Shown here in pieces: positions 24,263-33,507 of a stretch of 64,000 nt of DNA. The notes under the pieces are model-generated. The model was given only the letters and a program-made list of their open reading frames with translations, was not told the origin of the DNA and made no database searches. Origin of the DNA: JANQPA01 sp964628385 (GTDB lineage: Bacteria > Bacteroidota > Bacteroidia > Chitinophagales > Saprospiraceae); the NCBI GenBank assembly GCA_964628385.1, contig CAZVOD010000005.1, positions 1 to 64,000 on the forward strand. The letters run 5' to 3'. The position numbers and the translations under genes were made by a program. Each line of letters begins with the position of its first letter. The stretch's first letter is position 1.

Positions 24263-25705
24263 ATGAAGATACTTCAAATCAGCCCGGAATGTTATCCGGC
24301 AGCTAAGGCTGGCGGCCTTGGTGATGTGGTAGGTGCCTTACCTAAATACCTCAACAGAATAGGTGAATCTACAGCGGTAGTCATACCCAAATATCAAACC
24401 AAGTGGCTCAATCAGCAACAGTTTTCTACTGTTTACAGGGGGAGTTTTCGGCTTTTCAGAGCTATGATGCCCTTCACGATAGAACAGGTCATTACGGATG
24501 TGCTTGAATTTCCTTTGTACGTAGCTAATATTCCTACCAAATTTGATAGACTCGGAGTATATAATGCAGAAGATGGTTCCAATTTTGGAGATGATATAGA
24601 GCGGTGGTTGTGTTTTCAGCAGGCCGTTTTGGTGTGGATCAGAGATATGGAATTTAAGCCTCAGATTTTGCACTGTCATGATCATGCGACTGGTTTGGTT
24701 CCTTTTTTCATTAAATATTCGCCGGATTACAAAATGCTGGATCATATTCCAACTGTTTTTACGATCCACAATGGTGAATACCATGGCAATTATGGTTGGG
24801 ATAAAGTACATCTACTTCCTTTCTTTGATGCCGGCGCCAGAGGGTTTTTAGATTGGGGAAATACGATTAATCCTTTGGCCAGCGCCATAAGGACTTCCTG
24901 GCATATTACAACGGTATCTCCTACGTACCTTGAAGAGTTACGGACTTCCTCCAATGGTTTGGAGGGGCTTATCAGTGGTGAGTGGAGAAAAGAGACAGGC
25001 ATACTGAATGGTATCGATACAGCTGTTTGGGATCCTTCGATTGATCCCTATATCTATAAAAGATTCGACGGAGATGTGGAAGCGTTCAAGTTGGAAAATA
25101 AACATAAATTAAGGGAGCGTTTTCATTTTGATCCGAGTTTACCAATCATAACTTTTATTGGTAGGTTGCGTAGAGAAAAGGGGGCAGACCTGCTGCCCGG
25201 GCTAATTACTCAGGTGCTAAATAGTGGGTTGGAGGTGGCCTTTTTGGTTCTTGGCACTGGTGATAAAGCACTGCATGGTGATTTGATGCACATCAGATAT
25301 CACTACAGCGATCGTTTTGATGTAGCACTGGAATATAATGAAGGCCTGGCCCATCAATTATATGCCGGTTCTGATTTTCTAATCATGCCCTCCCGTGTTG
25401 AGCCTTGTGGCCTTAATCAAATGTACGCTATGAGATATGGTACGATACCCGTTGTCCGTACGGTTGGTGGCTTAAAGGATACTGTTATTGACCTATTTGA
25501 GCAAGGGGCCAGCGGAAGAGGCCTCCGCTTTAATCAATTTACCGTGGCAGACGCCCATCACGCTGTATGGCGAGCTTACGAACTATTCAATAATAAGCCT
25601 TATTTACAGACTATCAGGGAGCGGATTATGCAGCAGGATTTTTCGTGGGAAAAATCCACCAGCGAGTATGTAGATATTTACAATCGATTACTTTCATTTT
25701 CCTAA
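24263..25705 (+). CDS. glgA: Glycogen synthase (GT5)
   Basis: 480 residues. Transfers glucose from ADP-glucose to the growing alpha-1,4-glucan. The N-terminal substrate loop is 'AAKAGGLGDVVGALPKYL' (the K-x-G-G-L motif). 'TIHNGEYHGNYGW' and 'GILNGIDTAVWDPSIDPYIYKRF' are GT5 hallmarks. The C-terminal Rossmann domain has 'FIGRLRREKGADLLPGLI' and 'MPSRVEPCGLNQMYAMRYGTIPVVRTVGGLKDTV', with the nucleotide-sugar-binding glutamate and the T-V-G-G-L loop. Length fits the bacterial family. glgC follows 29 bases later, so the two form an operon for glycogen storage. A structured leader precedes it. Confidence 0.95.
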   Translation: MKILQISPECYPAAKAGGLGDVVGALPKYLNRIGESTAVVIPKYQTKWLNQQQFSTVYRGSFRLFRAMMPFTIEQVITDVLEFPLYVANIPTKFDRLGVYNAEDGSNFGDDIERWLCFQQAVLVWIRDMEFKPQILHCHDHATGLVPFFIKYSPDYKMLDHIPTVFTIHNGEYHGNYGWDKVHLLPFFDAGARGFLDWGNTINPLASAIRTSWHITTVSPTYLEELRTSSNGLEGLISGEWRKETGILNGIDTAVWDPSIDPYIYKRFDGDVEAFKLENKHKLRERFHFDPSLPIITFIGRLRREKGADLLPGLITQVLNSGLEVAFLVLGTGDKALHGDLMHIRYHYSDRFDVALEYNEGLAHQLYAGSDFLIMPSRVEPCGLNQMYAMRYGTIPVVRTVGGLKDTVIDLFEQGASGRGLRFNQFTVADAHHAVWRAYELFNNKPYLQTIRERIMQQDFSWEKSTSEYVDIYNRLLSFS

Positions 25706-25734
25706 ATAAATGCAAGCGCTAATTACTTTAAATT

Positions 25735-27012
25735 ATGGATATCAATCATAACACTATCTCCCTGATTCTGGGAGGAGGCGTAGGCTCTCGCCTTTACCCA
25801 TTGACCAGCCAGCGTTCAAAACCTGCTGTGCCTATCGGCGGGAAATATCGGCTAATCGATATTCCCATTTCCAACTGCCTGAACTCCGGCTTGAAAAGGA
25901 TGTTTGTCCTTACCCAATTCAACTCAGCCTCCCTGAACTCTCACATTAAAAACGCTTATCACTTTGACCTCTTTACCAAAGGCTTTATTGATATTTTGGC
26001 AGCCGAACAGACTCATAGCTCTGATCAGTGGTTTCAGGGAACTGCTGATGCCGTACGTCAATCAATGCATCACCTCAAAAACCATAGCTACGAAGATGTA
26101 TTGATCCTGTCTGGTGATCAGTTATATCAAATGGATTATAAGGAATTACTTGACTTTCACAATGAGAAAGGGGCAGAACTGACGATCGCTACCATCCCAG
26201 TAGTTGCTAATGATGCGCCAGCCTTTGGGATCATGAAAGTGAATGAAGACAGTATGATTGAAAGCTTTATTGAAAAGCCCAAAAGAGAGCTTCTAAAAGA
26301 CTGGGTATCTCCGGTAGCAGAACAGTATGAAGCGCAAAATAAATTATACCTGGCCTCCATGGGGATTTATGTCTTTACTCGTGATTTTCTGGATAAGTTA
26401 TTCAATGATTTACCCGATGCCAACGACTTCGGTAAGCAGTTCATCCCAGCGGCCATTGAAGGTGGATTCAAAGTAGCCAGCTATCCTTTCGGAAACTACT
26501 GGACAGATATAGGAACTATCAAGTCATTTTTCGAAGCAAATATCTCTTTAGCTGACCCCATTCCTTCTTTTAATCTATTTGATGCAGATCGGCCTATTTT
26601 TACCAATGCTCGTTTGCTAGCGCCAACAAAAGTATTTGGTACCTGGTATAATCAGTCGATCATTGCAGAAGGCGGGATCATACACGCCAAGAAGATCGAG
26701 CGCTCCATAATTGGTATCAGGTCTAGGATTGGTAATAATACCGAAATCACTAACTCTATTGTTATGGGAAATGATTACTACGAAACTATCGATGAGATAG
26801 AGAGAAGTACAGAAGCACCAATGGGCATCGGGAAGAATTGTTTTATTGAGCGAGCTATAGTTGATAAAGATGTGAGGATAGGAAATAATGTAGTTATCAG
26901 GGGCGCTTCTCACCTGGAAGACACGGAAGAGAAGACTCACTGTATAAGAGACGGAATCATAGTGATCAAGAAAAAAGCTTTTATTCCGGACCATACCCAT
27001 ATTGGGGCATAA
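25735..27012 (+). CDS. glgC: Glucose-1-phosphate adenylyltransferase
   Basis: 425 residues. Makes ADP-glucose from ATP and glucose-1-phosphate, the committed step of glycogen synthesis. The nucleotidyltransferase signature is 'LILGGGVGSRLYPLTSQRSKPAVPIGGKYRLIDIPISNCLNSG'. Also present are 'WFQGTADAVRQ', 'ILSGDQLYQMDY' and 'SFIEKPKRELL' (sugar-phosphate binding). A C-terminal left-handed beta-helix ('IEGGI' style repeats, 'SIIGIRSRIGNNTEITNSIVMGNDYYET') completes the family pattern. In most bacteria it is under allosteric control by glycolytic metabolites. Downstream hairpin 27041-27093 ends the transcript. Confidence 0.95.
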   Translation: MDINHNTISLILGGGVGSRLYPLTSQRSKPAVPIGGKYRLIDIPISNCLNSGLKRMFVLTQFNSASLNSHIKNAYHFDLFTKGFIDILAAEQTHSSDQWFQGTADAVRQSMHHLKNHSYEDVLILSGDQLYQMDYKELLDFHNEKGAELTIATIPVVANDAPAFGIMKVNEDSMIESFIEKPKRELLKDWVSPVAEQYEAQNKLYLASMGIYVFTRDFLDKLFNDLPDANDFGKQFIPAAIEGGFKVASYPFGNYWTDIGTIKSFFEANISLADPIPSFNLFDADRPIFTNARLLAPTKVFGTWYNQSIIAEGGIIHAKKIERSIIGIRSRIGNNTEITNSIVMGNDYYETIDEIERSTEAPMGIGKNCFIERAIVDKDVRIGNNVVIRGASHLEDTEEKTHCIRDGIIVIKKKAFIPDHTHIGA

Positions 27013-27040
27013 TTGCAGGTAGATAAGAATAAACCGGGGG

Positions 27041-27093
27041 TTTTCACTACCCTGAAATGGCCTAGCAAGGTTCCATCTCTAAGGTAGTGAAAA
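27041..27093. terminator. Terminator hairpin between convergent glgC and TonB-like gene
   Basis: TTTTCACTACC (27041-27051) pairs exactly with GGTAGTGAAAA (27083-27093). The loop itself can fold further (ATGG/CCAT and inner pairs). The A/T-rich stem ends give a T run on either strand, so it can serve both genes. Confidence 0.65.
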
Positions 27094-27121
27094 TACGCTG
27101 ATATAGCTTTGTAAGCTCTTG

Positions 27122-28204
27122 CTACTCTTCGCTTTTTACCTTACAAATCACTGGTAAGATAGAATCATACCAGCCTACTCCTGCTATACTCTTAGCTTTA
27201 TTCAAATCCTGGCAAGCTTCCGGGTATTTGTTGGAGTCCAGGTAAGCCTGCCCTCTCATAAGAAGGAAGTTTCCATTTTCTGGGAACATCGCCACCGCTT
27301 CAGTGAGCTTATTAATACCTTCTTCTTTCTTGCCTTCATTGTATAAGGCCGACCCCTCATTGGCAAGGTCCACTGCGGTATTGTACTTTTCTGTGATTGT
27401 TTTACACTGAGCAGCTTCCGGAACAAAGGTCAGCGAGACATCAAATGTAGAAGGGACCTGACGTCCTTTATAAACAGCTGATGTCCAATTGCCAAATGTG
27501 CCCGTGACAACATCAGAAACCGAAGCGATAAAATCAAACCCAAGGTTATTGAAATCTGTAAGTTCCAGTACTTTAGCAGTCTGATCGGGGCTGACTAATA
27601 CACGTACATCAAAAGCACCTATCATACAGCTATCATTACCGGATTCAGGGTATTTAAGATTTTCTTCTATGTAAGCCATAAGTTGCTCATTGCCGCCTTC
27701 ATATTTCAATGGTGTGTCTACTCTGGTGTAAACACTGTCGCCATCCACAATCACAAACGGTGGCGCTTCCTTAAGCTTAAATTTGATGGGCAGGGTCATG
27801 CGGCTACGTATATCCTTGCCTTCCAGTTTTCCGGGAATCCATCGGACTCCCGCCTGATTAAAAGCAGCCAAAACATTGAGAACGGCTTGCCCGCATCCAC
27901 CACCAATATCTCTAAGTATTTCAAAGTTCGAGATGGTGCTATCTGTATTGACAACAAAAGAAACGACAACCTGGCCTTCGTTACCATTCTGCCGGGCTTC
28001 CAATGGATATCTGACATTGTTATAGATAGTAGACAAGAGAGCCTGCTGCGCGCATTGCTTTTTAACCTCCAAAGTGGTATCCAGCCTTTCACAAACTGGA
28101 AAGCGCGGTGGTTCTTGCGCAAAATCATAAATCGTTGTATCGCTATCCTGTGCAGTTGTCCACTGAGCTAAAAGCATCAAACTGATCCATAAATATTTTC
28201 TCAT
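27122..28204 (-). CDS. Periplasmic protein with two TonB C-terminal-like domains and TPRs
   Basis: 360 residues with signal peptide 1-18 (ending TTAQ). Residues ~50-155 look like a TonB C-terminal domain ('NNVRYPLEARQNGNEGQVVVSFVVNTDSTISNFEILRDIGGGCGQAVLNVL', then 'WIPGKLEGKDIRSRMTLPIKFKL'). Residues ~170-260 are a second, more diverged one ('YIEENLKYPESGNDSCMIGAFDVRVLVSPDQTAKV'). The end is a short TPR pair ('GSALYNEGKKEEGINKLTEAVAMFPENGNFLLMRGQAYLDSNKYPEACQDL'). Secreted TonB_C proteins without the energy-transducing helix are frequent in Bacteroidota; their role is unclear, perhaps envelope sensing or OM-protein interaction. Confidence 0.8.
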   Translation of the reverse strand: MRKYLWISLMLLAQWTTAQDSDTTIYDFAQEPPRFPVCERLDTTLEVKKQCAQQALLSTIYNNVRYPLEARQNGNEGQVVVSFVVNTDSTISNFEILRDIGGGCGQAVLNVLAAFNQAGVRWIPGKLEGKDIRSRMTLPIKFKLKEAPPFVIVDGDSVYTRVDTPLKYEGGNEQLMAYIEENLKYPESGNDSCMIGAFDVRVLVSPDQTAKVLELTDFNNLGFDFIASVSDVVTGTFGNWTSAVYKGRQVPSTFDVSLTFVPEAAQCKTITEKYNTAVDLANEGSALYNEGKKEEGINKLTEAVAMFPENGNFLLMRGQAYLDSNKYPEACQDLNKAKSIAGVGWYDSILPVICKVKSEE

Positions 28205-28264
28205 AAGCAGTTTTCAAAATTGAAATTAATAATAAGTTGATAGAAAAAAGCTGGTATAGTGTAT

Positions 28265-29512
28265 CTACATTTTACTAGCTACAGCCCCTATTTGTCGCCA
28301 AACTCTGAATACATTAGCGTAGCAGATCTTACGTATATCTTCTTTTGAGTATCCTCTTTTAAGCAACTCGTAAATCAGGTTAGGATATTGTGAAACATCT
28401 TTGAGGCCCGTTGGCAGAGAGTCCCCAACGCCGTCAAAGTCAGAGCCTAAACCAACGTGATCAATGCCTGCTATTTTTACCACATTATCAATGTGATCAG
28501 CTACTCGCTGAACATCAGCATACATGGCTTCCCTATTTTTTTCTTTGAAGGCCTCAATAATAGGCTCAGCGGCCTCGTCATTGGCATTGAGCCCTTTTTC
28601 CTCCAACAACTTATCGAGTTCTCTTCTCTTTTCATTCCTAGTTTTTACTACCTCACCGTCCAAAAATGAAGTGCCAAAGTTGATCTGTATGACGCCACCA
28701 TTTTTTGCCAATTCTTTTAGCATATCGTCGCTCATATTTCGCTCAAAGCCGGGGGTAAACTTCCGGCAAGAAGAATGTGAAGCAATAACAGGTGCCTTTG
28801 TCAATTCCATTACCTGATAGAAAGTATTATCAGAAACGTGTGAAATGTCAACCATGATGCCTACTTTATTCATTTCCATAACTACTTCCCGCCCAAAGGG
28901 ACTAAGGCCCTGCCAGGTCCCGGTAGTATCATAGGAAGAGTCACAAATCTGATTGTCTTTGGAGTGGGTAAGCGTAACGTATCGAATACCCCTGTCGTGG
29001 AAGTATTTTACATTAGCCAGGTCATCGCCTATTGGCGCTCCATTCTCCATGCCCATAGGTAGAGAAATTAAACCCTGCTGAAATTGCGCTTCTACATCAG
29101 CCGGAGAAACAGCTAAAGCAAATTTATCAGGGTGTGCTTTGGCAATCCCCTGAACCATATCAATCAAAGAATCAGCAAATTCCCTGGCTCCACCTGCTTT
29201 TTGATAGCTGGCTGGAATGTAAATAGACATAAAAGGGGCATTGAGCCCTCCTTGCCTGGCTCTTTTGTAATCAAAATCGCCATCTTCAGTAGAAATGGGA
29301 ATGCCTAAAAACTCTTTGGTAAAACGAAAATTCCTCACTTCCAGGCGGTAAGGTAAGTCCACATGCCCATCCGTAATTATATATTCCTGTGCTAACTGAT
29401 CAGCTAATTTTCTCAATTGCTTATCAGAAGCCTGACTTAAGTCGGTGATTTTAGGAGTACAAGCCATAGCAGTAAGTGCCAGTAGGCTTATCAATAGAAC
29501 ATAGCGATTCAT
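28265..29512 (-). CDS. Membrane dipeptidase (peptidase M19), lipoprotein
   Basis: 415 residues. The N-terminal 'LLISLLALTAMACTP' is a lipoprotein signal with the lipidated Cys18. The zinc-dipeptidase fold shows 'ITDGHVDLPY' (H-x-D metal ligands), 'GIRYVTLTHSKDNQICDSSYDTTGTWQGLSPFGREVVMEMNKVGIMVDISHVSD', 'APVIASHSSCRKF' and 'HVGLGSDFDGVGDSLPTGLKDVSQYPNLIYELLKRGYS'. These proteins cut dipeptides, often with broad range including D-residue C-termini, at the outer or inner membrane. The gene is one of three minus-strand envelope genes in a row, each with its own spacing. Confidence 0.93.
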   Translation of the reverse strand: MNRYVLLISLLALTAMACTPKITDLSQASDKQLRKLADQLAQEYIITDGHVDLPYRLEVRNFRFTKEFLGIPISTEDGDFDYKRARQGGLNAPFMSIYIPASYQKAGGAREFADSLIDMVQGIAKAHPDKFALAVSPADVEAQFQQGLISLPMGMENGAPIGDDLANVKYFHDRGIRYVTLTHSKDNQICDSSYDTTGTWQGLSPFGREVVMEMNKVGIMVDISHVSDNTFYQVMELTKAPVIASHSSCRKFTPGFERNMSDDMLKELAKNGGVIQINFGTSFLDGEVVKTRNEKRRELDKLLEEKGLNANDEAAEPIIEAFKEKNREAMYADVQRVADHIDNVVKIAGIDHVGLGSDFDGVGDSLPTGLKDVSQYPNLIYELLKRGYSKEDIRKICYANVFRVWRQIGAVASKM

Positions 29513-29536
29513 AATTTTGAAGTTTTAATTAACATT

Positions 29537-29544
29537 CAAAAATA
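29537..29544 (-). promoter_or_regulatory. Possible -7 element of the dipeptidase gene
   Basis: TATTTTTG on the minus strand fits TAnnTTTG, 25 bases before the ATG at 29512. No matching -33 box at normal spacing. Confidence 0.35.
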
Positions 29545-29675
29545 GGAATTCAGTTGGAGCAGAAAAATTTTTCTTACCAAAACCAAATTATAGCTATGTT
29601 AAAAGTGCTTTCTGAAAAATACCAAAAAGGATAGCATCCGGGATTTTAAAATCAGCCAAAACCCCGGATTGAGGT

Positions 29676-30350
29676 TTATCTGAGATCGACAACATTGTAA
29701 CCAGGATAATCTGACTCATTAAAGGTGAAATGACTGGCCAAAAAACCCGGATTCTTTTCTAACCCTTTTAGTTTGAAAGTATACCGGGTAGCATCCTTAC
29801 CAAAAGCCACCAGCCGGATAATTTCGCGCTTGTTTTTGTCGACAGTCATTCTGATTTTGGAATACTCTGCATATTCATCGAGTGGCTTGAATTCAATTTG
29901 TTGTACCATGCGGTTGCCTTCTTTCATTTCGTTAGTCAGGTAGTAGGCAAAGTCATCGCTTTCATAGAAATTGAAAATAGAGTTGGGCGTAATCAAGCCC
30001 TCTTCTGCTTCTTCTTCCGGTACATTATTGATTTGCACTTCTTTGTTCTGCCCCAGAATAATCCAAAGCGTTGTCCCATCGGAAATGAAGGTTTGTTTAC
30101 CCACTTCAAAACGGTATTTATCGCCCGAACGAGAGATAGTGCCTTGTTGTACTTCCTGGGCCTGCTCCGGAATGTTTATTTCCAGTGTAAAGCTGGCCTG
30201 CATACTGCCATACGACTCATACTTTGACTTTAATTGCTTTAGGATAGCTGTAGCTTCAGGATCAGAATCGGAGGCTTTAGTAAAATCCTGCGCGGTTATT
30301 GAAAGACTGAATAGGCTAAAAAGCCCAAATAGCAATATTGATTTTTTCAT
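29676..30350 (-). CDS. lolA: Outer-membrane lipoprotein carrier protein LolA
   Basis: 224 residues from the ATG at 30350, chosen because it begins with a perfect signal peptide ('MKKSILLFGLFSLFSLSITAQ'); the longer frame to 30440 adds 30 Lys/Asn-rich residues that do not fit. The mature part has 'LKQLKSKYESYGSMQASFTLEI', 'GTISRSGDKYRFEVGKQTFISDGTTLWIILGQNKEVQINNV' and the closing 'KNPGFLASHFTFNESDYPGYNVVDLR', the standard LolA pattern of an incomplete beta barrel. It carries lipoproteins across the periplasm. LolB is normally absent in this phylum. Confidence 0.88.
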   Translation of the reverse strand: MKKSILLFGLFSLFSLSITAQDFTKASDSDPEATAILKQLKSKYESYGSMQASFTLEINIPEQAQEVQQGTISRSGDKYRFEVGKQTFISDGTTLWIILGQNKEVQINNVPEEEAEEGLITPNSIFNFYESDDFAYYLTNEMKEGNRMVQQIEFKPLDEYAEYSKIRMTVDKNKREIIRLVAFGKDATRYTFKLKGLEKNPGFLASHFTFNESDYPGYNVVDLR

Positions 30351-30592
30351 TATGTGCTGTAATTTTTTGATTATTTTTTTGGAAAAGAATATTAATCTAT
30401 TCTTCTTATTTTTGTTCAACTCTAAAACGTCTATGATCATTTTTGTATTGGAAACTTATGGATAATATGAAATTTTTAAGAAATATCAGCCTAATCCCTA
30501 ACGCTAATCGCTTAGGTCAGAAAAAACAAAGCGTTTAGTAGCAGAACACCTGGAACCGGATGTTGTTATTTTAAAAAAACTTCAGGGTACCA

Positions 30593-31225
30593 TTGGAAAA
30601 GAAAACAATAGAAACGTTGCAGCCTCACATGGATCAATATGGATTCGAATGGCTGTCTCCTCACTCTCAGTTCAGAAAAATTACGGATTACGGTTTTCAG
30701 AGTCTGGTGCTCTCTTTCAGCCATTACAGTGGCTTTAGTATTGTGGAAGCACACTACGGCATTCGATATAATGAAGTGGAAAACCTGATTTACGGGTATG
30801 CCAATGTAACTCCTCACTTTCGCTACGATAGTTTTTCTCTAATTATCTCTTCTGCTCAGCTGACCGCACAGCGATTTGATCGTATAGAACTCAGAGATAA
30901 AGCTGACGCTGTAATAGCAGGGCAGCAAATATTGACTATTTTTAAAGAGCAGGGGCTTCTCTTTTTTAGTCAATACAGTAACTTGGAAGAAATGGAAAGG
31001 CTGTTCAACCAAAATGCTCCTGAATTTCATTCATTTTTCACCCACCTAGCCAACAGAGCTATGCGGGGCCTTGCACTGGCTTATCTTTGTAAAAAGGCCA
31101 ACATAGAGGAACTATACGAGGCTTATCTGACTAAACTAAAGGAACGATATACGCCCCAGCCCACAATAGATTACTTCCGGCAATTCAAGGCTGCATTGGT
31201 TACGCTGCGGGATGATTTACACTGA
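30593..31225 (+). CDS. Unknown cytosolic protein (possibly DUF4304-like)
   Basis: 210 residues from a TTG at 30593; an ATG at 30629 would give 198 residues. No signal peptide or membrane helix. A beta-rich first half ('YGFEWLSPHSQFRKITDYGFQSLVLSFSHYSGFSIVEAHYGIRYNEVENLIYGYA') faintly recalls DUF4304, followed by an alpha-helical second half ('ADAVIAGQQILTIFKEQGLLFFSQYSNLEEMERLFNQ'). I cannot assign a function. It lies 50 bases before slyD on the same strand and may be the first gene of the slyD-ravA-viaA transcript. It is divergent from lolA. Confidence 0.65.
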   Translation: MEKKTIETLQPHMDQYGFEWLSPHSQFRKITDYGFQSLVLSFSHYSGFSIVEAHYGIRYNEVENLIYGYANVTPHFRYDSFSLIISSAQLTAQRFDRIELRDKADAVIAGQQILTIFKEQGLLFFSQYSNLEEMERLFNQNAPEFHSFFTHLANRAMRGLALAYLCKKANIEELYEAYLTKLKERYTPQPTIDYFRQFKAALVTLRDDLH

Positions 31226-31275
31226 GTGGCCGAAACAATTGCACGCTAGTCAAGTTATAGAAGAAACATTTCACT

Positions 31276-31824
31276 ATGACAATTGAAGAACAAACTGTCG
31301 TTACTATTTCTTACGAGTTAAGAGATCATAATGCAGGAGGAGAGTTATTGGAAAGGATGGATGTTTTCTGGCCGTTCAAATTTCTTTTTGGTGCCGGAAA
31401 ATTGCTGCCCGCATTCGAAGAAAAACTGAGGGGCTTGACCGAAGAAGATACTTTTGAATTTGTGTTGACTCCAAAGGAAGCCTACGGGCCCGTAGAGCCG
31501 GGTAATATTATAGAAGTAGAAAGAGAGATTTTTAAGGTAGACGGACAGGAGCTGCCCAACATGATGGTGGAAGGCAATTACGTCAATCTGGTTGATGACC
31601 TCGGAGAAGCTCATCAAGGAAAAATTCTTTCTATCGGTGATACACATGTCAAAGTGGACTTTAATCACGCCATGGCTGGCAAAATACTGCACTTTAAGGG
31701 CGTAGTATTAAGCATCAGGAAAGCCAATATTGATGAGTTGGTCCGCAATCATCATATAGAAGAAGATGGCATTCAGCGCCCTGATTTTAAGGAAGGATCC
31801 AATGAGGACGATCTAGTGTGGTAG
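31276..31824 (+). CDS. slyD: SlyD-like FKBP peptidyl-prolyl isomerase
   Basis: 182 residues. FKBP domain split by an insert-in-flap: 'VVTISYELRDHNAGGELLER', 'FLFGAGKLLPAFEEKLRGLTEEDTFEFVLTPKEAYGP', the IF chaperone domain 'VDGQELPNMMVEGNYVNLVDDLGEAHQGKILSIGDTHVKVDFNHAMAGKILHFKGVVLSI', then an acidic tail. SlyD proteins isomerise prolyl bonds and act as folding chaperones. The His/Cys-rich metal-binding tail of E. coli SlyD is absent; only a few histidines (in 'RNHHIEEDG') remain. It is 27 bases upstream of ravA, so likely co-transcribed with that chaperone-like pair. Confidence 0.88.
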   Translation: MTIEEQTVVTISYELRDHNAGGELLERMDVFWPFKFLFGAGKLLPAFEEKLRGLTEEDTFEFVLTPKEAYGPVEPGNIIEVEREIFKVDGQELPNMMVEGNYVNLVDDLGEAHQGKILSIGDTHVKVDFNHAMAGKILHFKGVVLSIRKANIDELVRNHHIEEDGIQRPDFKEGSNEDDLVW

Positions 31825-31851
31825 TTTTAATCGATAACCGTAATTATTAAG

Positions 31852-33414
31852 ATGACGACGACAACGAATGTACCTATAAAAGCAAGAGTTGACCAATTGC
31901 TTGCAGCTCTTTGCAGTGGCTTATACGAGAGAGAAAAATCCATGCGCCTGGCCCTTTTGGCCACAGTAGCTGGAGAAAGTATTTTTTTGCTGGGTCCTCC
32001 GGGAGTAGGAAAAAGCCTTATCGCTCGTCGACTGAAGTACGCGTTCAGAGATGGTACTTCTTTTGAATACCTGATGAGTAAATTTAGTACGCCGGACGAG
32101 ATATTCGGTCCGGTTTCGATAAAAAAGCTGAAAGAAGAAGATAAATACGAACGGCTAACAGATAGCTACCTTCCCGGCGCTAATATTGTATTTTTGGATG
32201 AGATATGGAAAGCCGGGCCCGCTATTCAAAATGCACTACTGACCATTTTGAATGAAAAAGTCTACAGAAATGGAGATCAGGAAGTGCCAGTAAAAATAAG
32301 AGGGATTATTACTGCTTCCAACGAATTACCGCCTACCAATCAAAGCCTGGACCCGATCTGGGATCGTTTTTTGATACGCCTACAGATCGATAATATAAGG
32401 AAATTCAAGAACTTTGTTTTGATGATTGTAGATACCGAAAACGTATACAACGATAATATTCCGGAAGATTTGAAGCTTCGCGAGAGTGAGCTGAATGAAT
32501 GGTCAACGCTTATTGATCAGGTGGAAGTCCCCGCGGAGGTGGTCAATACCGTTCAGCTAGTGAAGATAAAGATTGATGAATTCAATAATCGTCCGAATAA
32601 TGCGGATAAGCAAATTCGTATTTATGATCGCCGATGGAAAAAGATAGTGCACTTGCTTCGTACTTCTGCCTTCTTAAATGGCCGTAAGTCGGTAAACTTG
32701 ATGGATTGCTTCCTGATGGTTGATTGTTTGTGGAATAAGCCTGTACAGTTGGATTTCATCAAAGAGATTGTTAGTGAATCTATTCGCAAGCATGGTTACT
32801 CTATGGTGGTCAACCTTAACATGCTTAAGAGAGAGATTTCAGACTTTGACAAGGATGTTAATGAAGAGATACAGGTCAAATATTCAGATACAGAAGAACA
32901 TTTAAAGCCGATCAATGAAGATTATTATCGGCTGATTAAGGATGATGATAAATTTGAGGGGACTTTGGTGACAATTAAGCAGTTTCAGAACCTAAGAATT
33001 GATGATCCACAGGTTACTAATTTTTATGATGAAGAGGGAAAGCTGGTCAATCGGCTCAAGGCGCAGAAGAGCGTCAAGCAAAATACCATTGAGGTGATTT
33101 TCAACTCGGTGACGCACACTTTCCCGATGAAGACTCATAAGATTGAGAAGTCAAAGATTATTTATAAAAAGCCTCATTCTGTGGTAGAAAAGCACTGGGA
33201 AGAAAAATTCCGCAAGTTGACTGACTACATTGATCAGCAGGAGAAGCACATCAGTAGCAACTCACCGGAACAGCTTCAGAATCTGGAACAAAATCTTTTT
33301 GTAAATCCAGAGTTGAGCGAAATTGTTAAGGCAAATATGGGAGAGGTAAAAGAAGCATTAAGCCAGCTAAAATTAAGGTTGGAAAAAGTGCAGTATGCCT
33401 ACGGAAGTCTATAA
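31852..33414 (+). CDS. ravA: RavA-type MoxR AAA+ ATPase
   Basis: 520 residues, near the E. coli RavA length (~498). The AAA+ core has Walker A 'LLGPPGVGKSLIAR', 'KFSTPDEIFGPVSIKKLKEEDKYERL', Walker B 'ANIVFLDEIWKAGPAIQNALLTILNEKVYRNG', sensor 1 'GIITASNELPP' and the arginine region 'DPIWDRFLIRL'. The C-terminal ~200 residues are the variable RavA arm. RavA works with ViaA, coded next (93 bases), and in E. coli the pair binds respiratory complexes including fumarate reductase and Nuo. Here the sdh operon lies immediately downstream on the other strand, which fits that role. Confidence 0.9.
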   Translation: MTTTTNVPIKARVDQLLAALCSGLYEREKSMRLALLATVAGESIFLLGPPGVGKSLIARRLKYAFRDGTSFEYLMSKFSTPDEIFGPVSIKKLKEEDKYERLTDSYLPGANIVFLDEIWKAGPAIQNALLTILNEKVYRNGDQEVPVKIRGIITASNELPPTNQSLDPIWDRFLIRLQIDNIRKFKNFVLMIVDTENVYNDNIPEDLKLRESELNEWSTLIDQVEVPAEVVNTVQLVKIKIDEFNNRPNNADKQIRIYDRRWKKIVHLLRTSAFLNGRKSVNLMDCFLMVDCLWNKPVQLDFIKEIVSESIRKHGYSMVVNLNMLKREISDFDKDVNEEIQVKYSDTEEHLKPINEDYYRLIKDDDKFEGTLVTIKQFQNLRIDDPQVTNFYDEEGKLVNRLKAQKSVKQNTIEVIFNSVTHTFPMKTHKIEKSKIIYKKPHSVVEKHWEEKFRKLTDYIDQQEKHISSNSPEQLQNLEQNLFVNPELSEIVKANMGEVKEALSQLKLRLEKVQYAYGSL

Positions 33415-33507
33415 TTGTCTATAATTGAAAAATGGGGAAATAATAGCCCGCGTTGATTTTTAGTAACAATGGAAGCGTAAAGCTTAAGCCAGGAAGACAG
33501 ATATCAG

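Noticed and set aside
30459..30539. 24-codon frame beginning MDNMKFLRN before the gene at 30593
   Set aside because: Too short, with no promoter, no conservation evidence and no known family.
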